DNA from: Rhodococcus sp. ABRD24
GTDB taxonomy: Bacteria; Actinomycetota; Actinomycetes; Mycobacteriales; Mycobacteriaceae
Direction of reading: 5' to 3'
Length of the DNA: 64,000 bases
Assembly: GCF_004328705.1 (NCBI RefSeq)
Contig: NZ_CP035319.1
Span: forward strand, 2,914,001 to 2,978,000
Below the pieces are notes generated by a model. It was not told the DNA's origin and did no database searches. It worked only from the letters and a program-made list of their open reading frames with translations. Shown here in pieces: positions 28,275-37,837 of this stretch. The translations under genes were made by a program, and so were the position numbers. Every line of letters starts with the position of its first letter. The stretch's first letter is position 1.

Positions 28275-29546
28275 CTACTGCGGCAGTCCCGGATAGAGCG
28301 GGTACTTCTCCGCAAGTGCCTTTGTGCGAACTCGTAGCGCGGGAATGTCCGGGTTCGGTTGAAGGGCGTGGGCGACGATATCGGCTGCTTCGATGAAGTC
28401 GGCGGCTCGGAAACCTCGGGTCGCGAGAGCCGGGGTACCGAGCCGAACACCTGATGTGACCAGAGGTGGCCGTGAATCGAAGGGAATGCTGTTCCGGTTG
28501 GCGGTAATACCGACTTCGTGGAGGACTCGCTCTGCGGTGATGCCATCGATTTCGGAAGAACGAAGGTCCGCAAGGACGAGATGGACGTCTGTCCCTCCCG
28601 TGAGTACGTCGATACCGCTGGCGCGGGCGTCCGGGGCAAGGAGTCGGTCCGCCACGATACGAGCACCTTCCAAGGTTCGACGCTGTCTATCTACGAAGGG
28701 TTCCGTGCCGGCGAGTAGGAACGCGGTCGCCTTCGCTGCGATGATATGCATGAGTGGCCCACCCTGCTGGCCAGGGAAGACATTCTGGTTCAGGCTCTTG
28801 GCATAGGTGTCGTCCCGGCTCAGGATGAATCCGCCGCGTGGTCCGCCGAGAGTTTTGTGGCTGGTGGAGGAGACAATATCGGCCACGGGCACGGGGTTCG
28901 GGTGGAGTCCGGCGGCCACCAGCCCCGCGAAGTGTGCCATGTCAACCCACAGGAGGGCTCCGACCTCATCCGCGATCTTGCGGAAGGTGGCGAAGTCGAG
29001 ATGCCTTGGGTAAGCGGACCATCCGGCGATAATTACCTTCGGCCGGTGTGCGCGAGCGAGGTCGCGCACCTGATCCATCTCGATGCGGGACGACTTTCGA
29101 TCAAGACCGTACGCGGCGACGTTGTAGAGCTTGCCGGAGAAGTTCAGTGTCATCCCGTGGGTGAGATGCCCGCCATGATCGAGCCGCAGCCCGAGGATCG
29201 TGTCCCCGGGCTGGGCAATGGCGGACAGTACCGCGGCGTTTGCGGTCGCACCCGAGTGGGGTTGGACGTTTGCATACTCCGCTCCAAAGAGCGCCTTTGC
29301 GCGTTCGATCGCGAGTTCTTCGGCCACGTCCACCGGCTCGCAGCCGGCGTAATAGCGGCGGCCTGGATAGCCCTCGGCGTACTTGTTGGTCAGCACGCTT
29401 CCCGCCGATTCCAGCACCGATAGGGGAGCGATGTTCTCCGAGGCGATCATCTCCAAATACGAGCGTTCGCGATCGAGCTCGTCGTCGAGAACCGCTTTGA
29501 TTGCGGGGTCGATGTGAGCCAACGAGGCGTTGAGATGGTCATTCAT
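28275..29546 (-). CDS. glyA: Serine hydroxymethyltransferase (second copy type)
   Basis: 423 residues from the ATG at 29546, normal family length. Motifs are [58 protein letters not shown], the PLP Lys in [17 protein letters not shown], and [17 protein letters not shown]. It interconverts serine and glycine with tetrahydrofolate, and related enzymes also cleave or form other beta-hydroxy amino acids. It starts 33 bp after the TrpB2-like gene and is surely co-transcribed. That pairing suggests it supplies or removes serine (or a beta-hydroxy amino acid) for the TrpB2 reaction rather than acting as the housekeeping copy. Confidence 0.9.
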   Translation of the reverse strand: MNDHLNASLAHIDPAIKAVLDDELDRERSYLEMIASENIAPLSVLESAGSVLTNKYAEGYPGRRYYAGCEPVDVAEELAIERAKALFGAEYANVQPHSGATANAAVLSAIAQPGDTILGLRLDHGGHLTHGMTLNFSGKLYNVAAYGLDRKSSRIEMDQVRDLARAHRPKVIIAGWSAYPRHLDFATFRKIADEVGALLWVDMAHFAGLVAAGLHPNPVPVADIVSSTSHKTLGGPRGGFILSRDDTYAKSLNQNVFPGQQGGPLMHIIAAKATAFLLAGTEPFVDRQRRTLEGARIVADRLLAPDARASGIDVLTGGTDVHLVLADLRSSEIDGITAERVLHEVGITANRNSIPFDSRPPLVTSGVRLGTPALATRGFRAADFIEAADIVAHALQPNPDIPALRVRTKALAEKYPLYPGLPQ

Positions 29547-29578
29547 GTGAGGCCTTCTTCTGTTGTTGCATAAGTGGT

Positions 29579-30880
29579 TCACCGTGAGTGGCTGGACAGA
29601 ATGTCCAGGTAGGCGGGCAGGTCGAGTTGCCCGTGCCCGGAGAGGCCAATGACGACGGTCTCCTCTCGGCGGGTACTGTCCAGATAGGCAAAGGCGGCGG
29701 CCAGGGCATGGGTGGACTCCGGCGCCGCCACCAAGCCTTCGCTGCGGGCCAGAAGAACTCCGGCATGGAACGCCGCATCCTGAGCGATCGCAACGGGTTC
29801 GACCAGACCCAGGTTCACGACATGACTCAGCGCAGGTGCCATGCCGTGATAGCGAAGCCCGCCTGCATGGATCGGGTCGGGTACGAAGTCGTGGCCGAGG
29901 GTGTGCATCTTCATCAGCGGAGTCAGACCGGAGAAGTCCCCGTGGTCGTACCGGTACTCCCCTTGGGTCAGCGAGGGGCAGGCGGCAGGCTCCGCTGCGA
30001 TCACCCGTGTCGACGCATCGGCGGTCAGCACCTCCCGGAGAAATGGGAAAGAGAGTCCGGCGAGGTTAGACCCGCCTCCGGCGCATCCGATCACGACATC
30101 GGCGGTCGCTTCCCCATACTGGCAGAGTTGGGCGATAGCCTCCTGCCCGATCACCGTCTGGTGCAGAACAACGTGATTGAGCACGCTACCCAACGCATAC
30201 CGCGCCCGCGGATCGGCGAGCGCCACCTCGACCGCTTCGCTGACCGCCATGCCGAGGCTGCCCGGTGTGTCCGATTCGCTGTTCAAAATCGCTCTGCCGG
30301 TTGCGGTCCGTGAGGACGGACTGGAGTGCACCTGCCCGCCGTACAGCTCCATCAGGTATCGCCGGTAGGGCTTCGACTCGTACGAGGCTCGCACCTGCCA
30401 CACCTCGACGTCCAGGCCGAACATCGCCCCCGCGAACGCGAGAGCGCTGCCCCACTGGCCTGCGCCGGTCTCGGTCGTGAGCTTGGCTACGCCTTCCCTT
30501 TGGTTGTAATACGCTTGCGCCACGGCGGAGTTGGGCTTGTGGCTCCCGACAGGACTCGCGCCCTCAAACTTCAGATAGATGCGCGCGCGAGTGTTCAGTG
30601 CCCGTTCCAGACGCGCAGCGCGAAGCAGGGGGGTGACCCTCCATGACTTGTAGACATCGCGCACCGGCTCGGGGATCAGGACGAACCTGTCCTTGCCGAG
30701 TTCCTGCGCCGCCAAGGCCTCCGGAAAGAGGCTCTCGAGTTCCGCGGCGGTAACGGGCTCGCCGGTCGATGGATTCAGGTGTGGTGGAATCGGTTCGGGA
30801 AGGTCGGCGGCGATGTTGTACCAATGTGTCGGCACGTGTGCGGCGCCTGGTTGAGCGTGGCTGTTTCCGGTGCGGTTCAC
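29579..30880 (-). CDS. TrpB2-type tryptophan synthase beta-like enzyme
   Basis: 433 residues if it starts at the GTG 30880; the frame is open up to an ATG at 30943. That upstream start would include the AGTAAC operator in the coding region, so a later start (30880 or the GTG at 30835) is preferred. It begins [20 protein letters not shown], the signature of the TrpB2 group. The PLP Lys is in [19 protein letters not shown], followed by [20 protein letters not shown] and the phosphate loop [12 protein letters not shown]. TrpB2 enzymes condense indole (or another nucleophile) with serine or phosphoserine without TrpA. No intact trpA is nearby. It is co-transcribed with SHMT. Confidence 0.87.
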   Translation of the reverse strand: MNRTGNSHAQPGAAHVPTHWYNIAADLPEPIPPHLNPSTGEPVTAAELESLFPEALAAQELGKDRFVLIPEPVRDVYKSWRVTPLLRAARLERALNTRARIYLKFEGASPVGSHKPNSAVAQAYYNQREGVAKLTTETGAGQWGSALAFAGAMFGLDVEVWQVRASYESKPYRRYLMELYGGQVHSSPSSRTATGRAILNSESDTPGSLGMAVSEAVEVALADPRARYALGSVLNHVVLHQTVIGQEAIAQLCQYGEATADVVIGCAGGGSNLAGLSFPFLREVLTADASTRVIAAEPAACPSLTQGEYRYDHGDFSGLTPLMKMHTLGHDFVPDPIHAGGLRYHGMAPALSHVVNLGLVEPVAIAQDAAFHAGVLLARSEGLVAAPESTHALAAAFAYLDSTRREETVVIGLSGHGQLDLPAYLDILSSHSR

Positions 30881-30896
30881 CCCGCCACCCGGGTGC

Positions 30897-30931
30897 AGTA
30901 ACAATACTGACGAGTCGTGAGTAACGTTATC
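30897..30931 (+). promoter_or_regulatory. Direct-repeat operator, copy 2 (MocR type)
   Basis: AGTAAC (30897-30902) and AGTAACGTTATC (30920-30931) have the same 23-bp repeat distance as the site at 6281-6315, and GTGAGTAACGTTATC is identical over 15 bp in both. It lies 17 bp upstream of the preferred TrpB2 start, in the same orientation relative to TrpB2 as copy 1 has to the BenE-type gene. The MocR protein encoded at 6326 is the likely binder. Confidence 0.65.
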
Positions 30932-31082
30932 TACGCGCTCCATATCTGATCGTAACAGGTTGGGTGGAGAAGGTCGCTCGACGAGGTTCGGGCGATAGAA
31001 TGTGTCCTCCGGTGGAGTTGTCGCTCATGTCCGCCGCCGCTGCTTGCGCACCCGGGCAAGCCAGCGTATGCCTGGGAACGCA

Positions 31083-32147
31083 CTATTGGACGAAGCGGAA
31101 TAGTGGATCGTCTGGCTCGATGCGCCGAATCGCGCAGCGCGAGCGCACCATTTGCGAGAGCAGTTCGTCGAGGTGGCCCCGGCCGCTCAGCTGGATACCA
31201 ACCAACGCTGGGCCGGTTTCGCGATTGCTGCGTTTGACGTATTCGAACATGGTGATGTCGTCATCGGGTCCAAGCACGTCGTCGAGGAAGCGGCGCAGGG
31301 CTCCCGGTTGCTGAGGGAAATCGACGAGAAAGTAGTGCTTGCGGCCCTCGTGTGCGAGGGAACGTTCGACGCTCTCGCTGTAGCGGCTGACGTCGTTGTT
31401 TCCCCCGGACACGACACAGACTGTCAGCTCTCCAGGTTCTGGTGCGACCGAATCCCCAAGGGTGGCGGTGGCGCGAGCCCCGGCGGGTTCGGCGACGATT
31501 CCGTCATGCTGATACATGGCCGGCATCTCGGAACAAACACGGCCTTCGGCGACCGTCGTCACTCGCGTAACGTGGTCGCGGATTAGCGGAAAGGTATGGA
31601 ACCCGCGGTCTGCACGGCCGCACCGTCGACGAAGGTGTCGACGGATTCGAGCGCAACTGGGCGGCCTGCGCGCAACGCCGCTGTCATCGACGCGGCCCCT
31701 GCCGCCTCTACGCCGATCAACTGCGTCTCGGGAGCGTTTCCCGCAAACCATGCCGCTATCCCTGCCAAAAGCCCGCCTCCGCCGATTGGAACGATGACCC
31801 TGTGGGGGACCTCGCCGAGCTGTTCGGCGATCTCGCGACCGACGGTGCCTTGCCCTGCGATGGTGGCCGGCGCATCGAATGCGAGCACCAGCATTGCGCC
31901 GGTTTCGTCGGCATGTGTGCGCGCCGCCTGATACGCCCGGTCGTATGTTTCGCCGGTCACCATGATCTCGACAGCGTCACCTCCGAGGCTCCTGATGCGT
32001 TCATGTTTTTGGCGTGGCGTGTTGCGCGGCAAGTAGATTCGGCCGGGCAAGTCGAGACATTGCATGCCCAGGCGACGCCTTGAGCATGATTGCCTGCGCT
32101 GGCGCAGACCACCCCGACACCGCGGACCTTGTCCTGGATCGCCTTTC
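31083..32147 (-). pseudogene. ilvA: Threonine ammonia-lyase (ilvA), truncated and frameshifted
   Basis: The C-terminal regulatory part is intact-looking: VCVVSGGNNDVSRYSESVER, then DFPQQPGALRRFLDDVLGPD and the end EPDDPLFRFVQ. The catalytic part reads VPIGGGGLLAGIAAWFAGNA and GVEAAGAASMTAAL, in another frame. A frameshift lies near 31590 (between VQTAG and FHTFPLIRDHV) and another near 32050. The N-terminal region with the PLP-binding Lys is missing. The gene is dead. Intact IlvA would deaminate threonine to 2-oxobutyrate. Confidence 0.85.
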
Positions 32148-32204
32148 ACGTAGGGAGTTCAGGGCGGCCGGGAGGCACCGTCGTAGTTGGATGATGAGGA
32201 TGAC

Positions 32205-32825
32205 TCATCGGTGAGCGTGGACCTCGGTCAGCGCTTCGAATGCAGGAACCAGTGCTTCGCGTGCGCGGGTACGGTGCGAATTCCGGTACCTGCCCTCGGC
32301 GTCCCACTCGGCGACGGTGCACTCGTGATCTGGCCTTTGACCGTCCGGGATGAAGATCGAGTCGTACGGGAACCCGTCGTCACCCGCCGGCGTCAGCGCC
32401 TACCGGCCTGGCCAGTGCTCCTCGGATACGTATTCGTTAGGGCTGACCAGTGCGAGCGCTGAAGTGAAGCGTGCCGTGCGGTGGGGGTCGGCGACGTCGG
32501 AGAGCTGGTCGAGTAGCAGGTTCCGGTTGGCGATGAGGTCTTTCCGGTGTCCGGCCCAGTAGGCGGAGAACACCCCGGGGGCGCTGCCGAGTACGTCCAC
32601 ACATAGTCCGGAATCGTCGGCGCCAGCTGGAAGGCCGGAGTGCGCGGCGGCAACGCGTGCCTTGATCAGGGCGTTGTCACGGAAACTGAGCCCGTCCTCG
32701 ACCGGCTCGGGACCGTCGTAGGAAGCCGGTGTCCAACTCGGCAGGACCAATCCGGTGATGTAACGATACTCGGCGATTTTGGTTGCGTTGTGCGTCGCAA
32801 GAACGAATGTTCTGTGTTCGGTCAT
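32205..32825 (-). pseudogene. rdgB: RdgB/HAM1-type non-canonical purine NTP pyrophosphatase with in-frame TAG
   Basis: The 206-codon frame is uninterrupted except for a TAG at 32402-32400 (codon 142). The N-terminal part has FVLATHNATKIAEYRYI and GADDSGLCVDVLGSAPGVFS; after the TAG the same frame continues ALTPAGDDGFPYDSIFIPDG, then YRNSHRTRAREALVPA, the normal end of the family. Full length matches RdgB (about 200). One nonsense change therefore inactivates an otherwise preserved gene, unless the TAG is read through. The enzyme would remove ITP/XTP/dITP. The housekeeping copy is presumably elsewhere. Confidence 0.8.
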
Positions 32826-32913
32826 CTACGGCCTCCCTTGGCCGGCAACGGATCTGAAGATGGCTCGGGTTGCTCTAGGGTGCGACCTGGGCCCGCGGCA
32901 TGGTGGCCTGTCG

Positions 32914-32983
32914 AGGTGGGGCAGGATTCGAACCTGCATGCGCGGCGTCGCGCGCCGCTATCTGGCCGTTCGGTCACCCCACC
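32914..32983 (-). tRNA. tRNA-like gene, atypical (possible pseudo-tRNA, anticodon reads GCG)
   Basis: On the minus strand, GGTGGGG (from 32983) pairs with CCCCACC (32921-32915). The T arm GCAGG-TTCGAAT-CCTGC is perfect, and an anticodon-like arm GCGGC-GCGCGAC-GCCGC is present. The loop lacks U33, the D arm does not pair well, the variable loop is 4 nt, the total is only 70 nt, and no CCA is encoded. It could be a degenerate Arg-type tRNA or a tRNA pseudogene. It may be a former integration target next to broken genes. Confidence 0.5.
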
Positions 32984-33019
32984 GCGCTGTGCCGACCTCT
33001 CGGCTGGTGCAGCGCTGGC

Positions 33020-34360
33020 TCAGTCGTGTCGGTTCAGTGCATCTTCGATCACGGTGAGTGCGTACTCGAGGAGATCGTCGGTGACGTCGAGGGTCGGCAG
33101 GAACCTGATGACGTTGCCGTCGCTGCCTGCGGTGATCAGGACTACGCCGCGTCGGGCCGCATGCTCGCTGATCGCAGCAGCGCTGCCCGGCAGCGGTTGG
33201 GTCGTTCCCGCCCGGGTCAGCTCGAAGGCGATCATCGCACCATGTCCGCGGACATCACCGATGATCGGGTGGTGTTCGGCGATTCGGCGCAGACCGTCGG
33301 TGAGGGTGTTGCCGATCCGGCGAGCGGCGGCGAACTGTTCCTCACTTTCAAGGAGATCGAGGACGGCGTGCGCGGCGGCGATCGACACCGGGTTTCCGCC
33401 GAAGGTACCGCCGAGGCCGCCGGGCGCCGCGGCATCCATGATCTCTGCTCGTCCGGTGACCCCGGCCAGGGGGAGACCGGCGGCGATCTGCTTGGCGGTG
33501 AGCACCACATCGGGGATGAGGCCGAACAGGACGCTGGCGAACCAGGTTCCGGTCCGTCCGAGCCCGCATTGGATCTCGTCGGCGACGAGAACGACGCCGT
33601 TTCTGTTGGCCCATTCCTGCAGGATCGGTAGGTACCCTTCGGCGGGCACGATGAATCCGCCCTCACCCTGGATGGGTTCGACGACGAGAGCGGCGAGGTC
33701 GGCGGCGCCGACGCGTTCTTCCAGGTACGCGATCGTCCGATCGGCGGCCTGCCGACCCGTGAGCCCGTCCCGGAACGGATAGGAGTTCGGCACCCGGTGG
33801 ATATCGGATGCAAAGGGCCCGAAGCCGGTCGCGTACGGGACCGCCCGGTGGTTCATTGCGAGAGTCAGGTTGGTGCGGCCGTGGAACCCGTGGTCCAGAG
33901 ACGCGACTGCCCGCCGACCGGTGTACGCCCGGGCGACCTTCACGGCGTTCTCGACCGCTTCGGCGCCCGAGTTGACGAACATGGTCTTCTTCGCGTGCGA
34001 CCCGGGGGTCTTCTCGGCCAGGCGTTAGGCCAGGCGCACGTATCCTTCGTAGGGCGTGATGCCGAACAGCGTGTGGGTGACCCGGTTCAGTTGCGCAGAC
34101 GCCGCATCGATGATGCTCTGCTGGTGGTGGCCGACCATGTTGACGCCGGCGCCACAACCCAAGTCCAGAAACCTGTTGCCATCGACGTCGATGAGCCACG
34201 GACCTTCGGCGTGATCTATATAGATTGGCAGCGCGCTCCCGATTCCGCGGGGCACTGCGGCCGTCTTGCGGCTGTGGAGTTCGCGACTTTTCGGCCCCGG
34301 AATCTCAGTGACCAGTGCAGGTCCTGTTGAGCTGGATGCGGTTGGAAATGTTTCGGTCAT
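33020..34360 (-). pseudogene. gabT: GabT-type aminotransferase split by an in-frame TAA within a small duplication
   Basis: The upstream part (34360-34028) reads from MTETFPTASSSTGPALVTEI to TPYEGYVRLA and stops at TAA (34027-34025). The downstream part continues in the same frame: RLAEKTPGSHAKKTMFVNSG, then FHGRTNLTLAMNHR, VEPIQGEGGFIVPAEGYLPI and the PLP Lys in LTAKQIAAGLPLAGVTG. The stop is created by a duplicated 9-mer (GGCCAGGCG at 34016-34024 and 34028-34036) with TTA between, a 12-bp insertion. Without it, a full-length class-III 4-aminobutyrate/5-aminovalerate aminotransferase would result. An intact relative is at 49507. It was third in the operon of the PtsJ-like regulator. Confidence 0.85.
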
Positions 34361-34399
34361 CTTCGTTCTTTCTTGTCGCGGTTCGGCTTCTCGGAGTCC

Positions 34400-35665
34400 T
34401 CACACCGCGCGGCGGTGTGGGTGTTGCCGGTAGTTGGTGAGGAACCGGGCGAAACGGCTCATGGCGTCGGCGAGTACCGGAGCGTGGGGAAGGAAGGCGA
34501 TGCGCAGGTGGTCTGGGCGTGCCCAATTGAATGCGCGCCCGTGGACGAGGAGGACGTGTTCCGCGTCGAGGAAATCGAGGACGAGCTGTTCGTCGTCGAC
34601 GATCGCGTGGACGTCGGGGTCGATGCGAGGGAAGACGTAAAGGCCGCCGCCGGGTTCGTGGCAGGTCACTCCTGGGATGTCCCGTAGTAGTCGGACAGTC
34701 AGCGCGCGCTGTTCGAAGAGTCGACCTCCCGGCATCCGGAGTGCGGCGATCGTGTCGTCGTGCCGCAATGCCGCGGTGATCGCGTGTTGCGCGGGAACGG
34801 AGGCGCACATGCGCATCGAGGCGAGCAGGCGAAGTCCTGCGAGGTACCCGTCGTCGGGACTGAACCCGGTAGCGACAACCCACCCTGCTCGGTAGCCGGC
34901 GACACGTGAGGTCTTCGACAGTCCTGAGAAGGTGATGCAGGGATGTGTGGGCGCCACCTGCGCGGTGCTGACGTGGACGTGCCCGGGGTAGACGATCCGG
35001 TCGTAGATCTCGTCGGAGAGCAGGAGGAGCCCGTGCCGATCCGCGACAGCGGCGATGGCTTCGAGCGTGCGCCGTGAATACACCGCGCCTGTCGGGTTGT
35101 TGGGGTTGATGACGACGATCGCCCGGGTACGTGGGGTTACCAAGCGTCCCAATTCCTCGGTGTCGGGAGCCCATCCGGCGTCTTCGTCGCACCGGTAGTG
35201 CCGGGGTACTCCGCCGGCGAGCACGGTAGAGGCCGTCCACAAGGGGTAGTCCGGAGATGGGATGAGGACTTCGTCACCGGGTTCGAGGAGAGCCTGCAGG
35301 GTGAGGGTTACCAATTCGGAGACGCCGTTGCCGATCAGGATGTCGTCAATACCCGCGGCCGGGAACCCGGGCCGGGAAGCGTAGTGGTCCCGGATCGCTT
35401 CTCGGGAGGATTCGAGCCCTTGCGACTCGGAGTAGCCGTGCGCATGCGGAAGCATGTCTCGGAGCGCGTCGACCACGACCTCGGGCGCCTCGAACCCGAA
35501 CGGGGCCGGGTTTCCGATGTTCAGGCGCAGGATCTCCTGTCCGCGGCGCTCGAGTTCGGCGGCGCGTTCGTGCACTGGTCCCCGCAGGTCGTAGAGGACT
35601 CCGTTCAGCCTCGACGACGAGCTCACGATCACAGGATTTTCGGTCGGCGTCACGTGTGTTGTCAC
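34400..35665 (-). CDS. Fold-type-I aminotransferase (alanine/aspartate aminotransferase-like)
   Basis: 421 residues from the GTG at 35665, which overlaps the regulator's stop codon (GTGA), so translation is coupled. Features are LNIGNPAPFGFEAPEVVVDA, GYSESQGLESSREAIRDHYA, VINPNNPTGAVYSRRTLEAI, LLLLSDEIYDRIVYPG and the PLP Lys in TFSGLSKTSRVAGYRAGWV. The pattern is that of the AlaA/AspC-like Ialpha group, probably a glutamate-pyruvate-type or broad aminotransferase. Being coupled to a PtsJ-like MocR regulator, it likely acts on the amine or amino acid that the regulator senses. Confidence 0.85.
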   Translation of the reverse strand: MTTHVTPTENPVIVSSSSRLNGVLYDLRGPVHERAAELERRGQEILRLNIGNPAPFGFEAPEVVVDALRDMLPHAHGYSESQGLESSREAIRDHYASRPGFPAAGIDDILIGNGVSELVTLTLQALLEPGDEVLIPSPDYPLWTASTVLAGGVPRHYRCDEDAGWAPDTEELGRLVTPRTRAIVVINPNNPTGAVYSRRTLEAIAAVADRHGLLLLSDEIYDRIVYPGHVHVSTAQVAPTHPCITFSGLSKTSRVAGYRAGWVVATGFSPDDGYLAGLRLLASMRMCASVPAQHAITAALRHDDTIAALRMPGGRLFEQRALTVRLLRDIPGVTCHEPGGGLYVFPRIDPDVHAIVDDEQLVLDFLDAEHVLLVHGRAFNWARPDHLRIAFLPHAPVLADAMSRFARFLTNYRQHPHRRAV

Positions 35666-36984
35666 AGTCCTGCTCCTATCGTGAGTGCGGCTGCCGTGGC
35701 CGTGGCGAGAGCGTCGGCGAGCGTCTCGGCGACATCCGTGTCGAGTTCGTGGACGGTCAGTCGAATACGTTCGGCACCCGACTCGGTGCCGAGGGCGAAG
35801 CTGTCTCCGGTGCGGACGATCCAGCCGCGACGCATCAGCTGCCCGGCGACGGCATGCGCGTCGGCGCCGGTGCGCACCCAGATGTTGACGCCGTCGCCGC
35901 TGGTGGCGGTGATTCCGCGATCTCGCAGGAGCTCGACGAACTGGGTGTTTTGCCGGTGATAGTGCAGGGCGGCGGCCCGGATTTGGTCCTGCATCGTCTC
36001 GTCGGTGAGGAGCGCGTGCACGGTGCGCTGGAGGAAGTGGCTCACCCACGTCGTTCCGCCACTGATCTGTGTGGCGAAGCGCTCCGCGGTGCCCGGGTCG
36101 CTCGCCACTACGGCGACCCGCAGATCAGGGCCGAGGAATTTCGACACGGACCGCACCAGTGCCCATCGCTGATGGGTGCGCGAGATGATGCTGTGGTAGC
36201 GGGCTTGGCAGAGGAGGGAGAAGTGGTCGTCCTCGATGACCAGCACGTGCGGATGGTCGGCGAGCGCGTCCTGTAGTTCCGCAGCCCGTGACGGTGTAAG
36301 GCTCACTCCGGTGGGGTTGTGGGCGCGGGGAGTGCACACGACGGCGCGGGCGCCGGCCTCCAGGGCGGACCGCAATCCGTCGGCCGTCATCCCCTCGTTG
36401 TCGACCGGGACGGGGGCAGGTCGGTAGCCGGCGCGCCGGACGGCGTTGATGCTGGTGAGGAAGCAGGGGTCCTCCAGGGCGACCGCATCACCATGGCTGA
36501 GCGCCTGGGAGAGCAGCTTCTCGATCGCATCGACAGCGCCGCTGGTGACTGTCAGGCGGAGCTCGCGTGGCTGATCGGCGACGAACTGCGATGTCGCCCA
36601 TTCTCCTAGCCCTGGGTCGATTGTCGACTCGCCGTACAGCACCGGTGGGGACGGTGGCAGTTGCACCGTCGTGGGGTCGGGCAGAAGATCCCGGTCCGGG
36701 TTCCCGTGGCTGACATCGCGGAGGACCGTGTCCGGGGCAAAACCCTCCTCGACGAACTTAGGGGGTGGGGCGATCGACGTGCCAGCGCCGCGATTGGTTA
36801 TCGCGACGCCCGCCAGGGCCAGTTGACGATAGGCGGCGACCACGGTGTTGCGATTCACGCCGAGCGACTTCGCCAGCTCGCGCACCGGGGGCAGCCCGTC
36901 GCCGGCGTGCAGTGAGCCGGTGTCCACCAGCAGGCGCACACTGCCGGCGATCTCGGCTGCTGTTCTGCCCTCGATTCGCGTCAA
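35662..36984 (-). CDS. PtsJ-like MocR regulator
   Basis: 440 residues, probably starting at the TTG at 36984, which has GGAAGGA seven bases upstream. The winged helix is residues 5-72: GLPPVRELAKSLGVNRNTVV, then AGVAITNRGAGTSIAPPP. The aminotransferase-like domain includes LRLTVTSGAVDAIEKLLSQA, HNPTGVSLTPSRA and the Lys in LVRSVSKFLGPDLRVAVVA. It resembles PtsJ, which in Salmonella represses the pyridoxal kinase gene pdxK. Here the divergent operon contains PdxY and the PLP carrier YggS, so regulation of PLP salvage by PLP level is a strong inference. Confidence 0.87.
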   Translation of the reverse strand: MTRIEGRTAAEIAGSVRLLVDTGSLHAGDGLPPVRELAKSLGVNRNTVVAAYRQLALAGVAITNRGAGTSIAPPPKFVEEGFAPDTVLRDVSHGNPDRDLLPDPTTVQLPPSPPVLYGESTIDPGLGEWATSQFVADQPRELRLTVTSGAVDAIEKLLSQALSHGDAVALEDPCFLTSINAVRRAGYRPAPVPVDNEGMTADGLRSALEAGARAVVCTPRAHNPTGVSLTPSRAAELQDALADHPHVLVIEDDHFSLLCQARYHSIISRTHQRWALVRSVSKFLGPDLRVAVVASDPGTAERFATQISGGTTWVSHFLQRTVHALLTDETMQDQIRAAALHYHRQNTQFVELLRDRGITATSGDGVNIWVRTGADAHAVAGQLMRRGWIVRTGDSFALGTESGAERIRLTVHELDTDVAETLADALATATAAALTIGAGL

Positions 36985-37032
36985 TTCGAATGTCCTTCCG
37001 TCACACCGCTCGTCGACTTAGACTAGACCATG

Positions 37033-37038
37033 TACAAT
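37033..37038 (+). promoter_or_regulatory. Probable -10 box (TACAAT) of yggS, near-leaderless
   Basis: TGTACAAT is an extended -10 ending seven bases before the ATG at 37046. No Shine-Dalgarno sequence is present. The neighbouring sequence GACTTAGACTAGACC (37015-37029) is the likely place for regulator binding in this 61-bp divergent region. Confidence 0.5.
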
Positions 37039-37045
37039 TTGGCCT

Positions 37046-37837
37046 ATGCCAAGAGTATCCGATGCATCGAGTGGTCCGGAGTACCCGCCGGCAGCAACCA
37101 TCGACGACTTTGTGCGCAACCTTGCTTCCGTACGGGCTCGTATCGCCGCGTCCGCCGAGCGATCGGGCCGCGACGCGTCCGAGATCCGACTACTGCCGGT
37201 GAGCAAGACCGTCGCCGAGGACAGAGTTCGCCTGGCGGTGCAGGCGGGCTGCCGCGAACTCGGTGAGAATAAAGTGCAGGAAGCCAAACGCAAACATGGG
37301 AACCTCACCGATCTCGATGTTCGATGGTCGGTCATCGGACATCTACAGACCAACAAAGCGCGCGATGCCGCCGCCTTCGCGGCCGAATTTCAAGCGCTGG
37401 ACAGCCTGCGCGTCGCAGAGGCACTCGACCGCCGCCTTCAGATGGTGGGTCGGCCCCTCGACGTATACGTACAGGTCAATACCTCGGCCGAAGAGTCCAA
37501 GTACGGTCTGGGGCCGGTCGACGTGCCGAGCTTCCTCTCCGCACTGCCGCGGTACACGGCGCTCAGGGTTCGAGGATTCATGACACTGGCCCTGTTCACC
37601 GCCGACACGCCCCGACTCCGCGAGTGTTTTCGCCTACTGCGCGCCGTCCGTGACCGCGCGCGTGACAGCGATCCCGACCTCATCGGTCCGGGGGAGCTGT
37701 CGATGGGCATGTCTGGCGACCACGAGGTTGCCATCGAGGAAGGCGCGGATTGTGTTCGCTTGGGCCAGGCCATCTTCGGCGCTCGGACCACCGCGAACGA
37801 CCTCTACTGGCCCACGCCCACGAAAGAACGATTGTGA
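37046..37837 (+). CDS. YggS/PLPBP-family PLP homeostasis protein
   Basis: 263 residues. The PLP-binding Lys54 lies in LLPVSKTVAEDRVRLAV, followed by CRELGENKVQEAKRKHGNLT, WSVIGHLQTNKARDAAAF, LDVYVQVNTSAEESKYGL and LSMGMSGDHEVAIEEGADCV with RLGQAIFG at the end. YggS proteins bind PLP without catalysis and buffer or deliver it. It overlaps pdxY by four bases (GTGA), so kinase and carrier are translated together. It is normally a single housekeeping gene near the cell-division cluster in actinobacteria, so this copy is likely a specialised second one. Confidence 0.9.
   Translation: MPRVSDASSGPEYPPAATIDDFVRNLASVRARIAASAERSGRDASEIRLLPVSKTVAEDRVRLAVQAGCRELGENKVQEAKRKHGNLTDLDVRWSVIGHLQTNKARDAAAFAAEFQALDSLRVAEALDRRLQMVGRPLDVYVQVNTSAEESKYGLGPVDVPSFLSALPRYTALRVRGFMTLALFTADTPRLRECFRLLRAVRDRARDSDPDLIGPGELSMGMSGDHEVAIEEGADCVRLGQAIFGARTTANDLYWPTPTKERL

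Noticed and set aside
29579..30943. TrpB2 start at the first ATG (30943)
   Set aside because: It would place the conserved AGTAAC double site inside the coding sequence and add about 20 residues that do not resemble the family.
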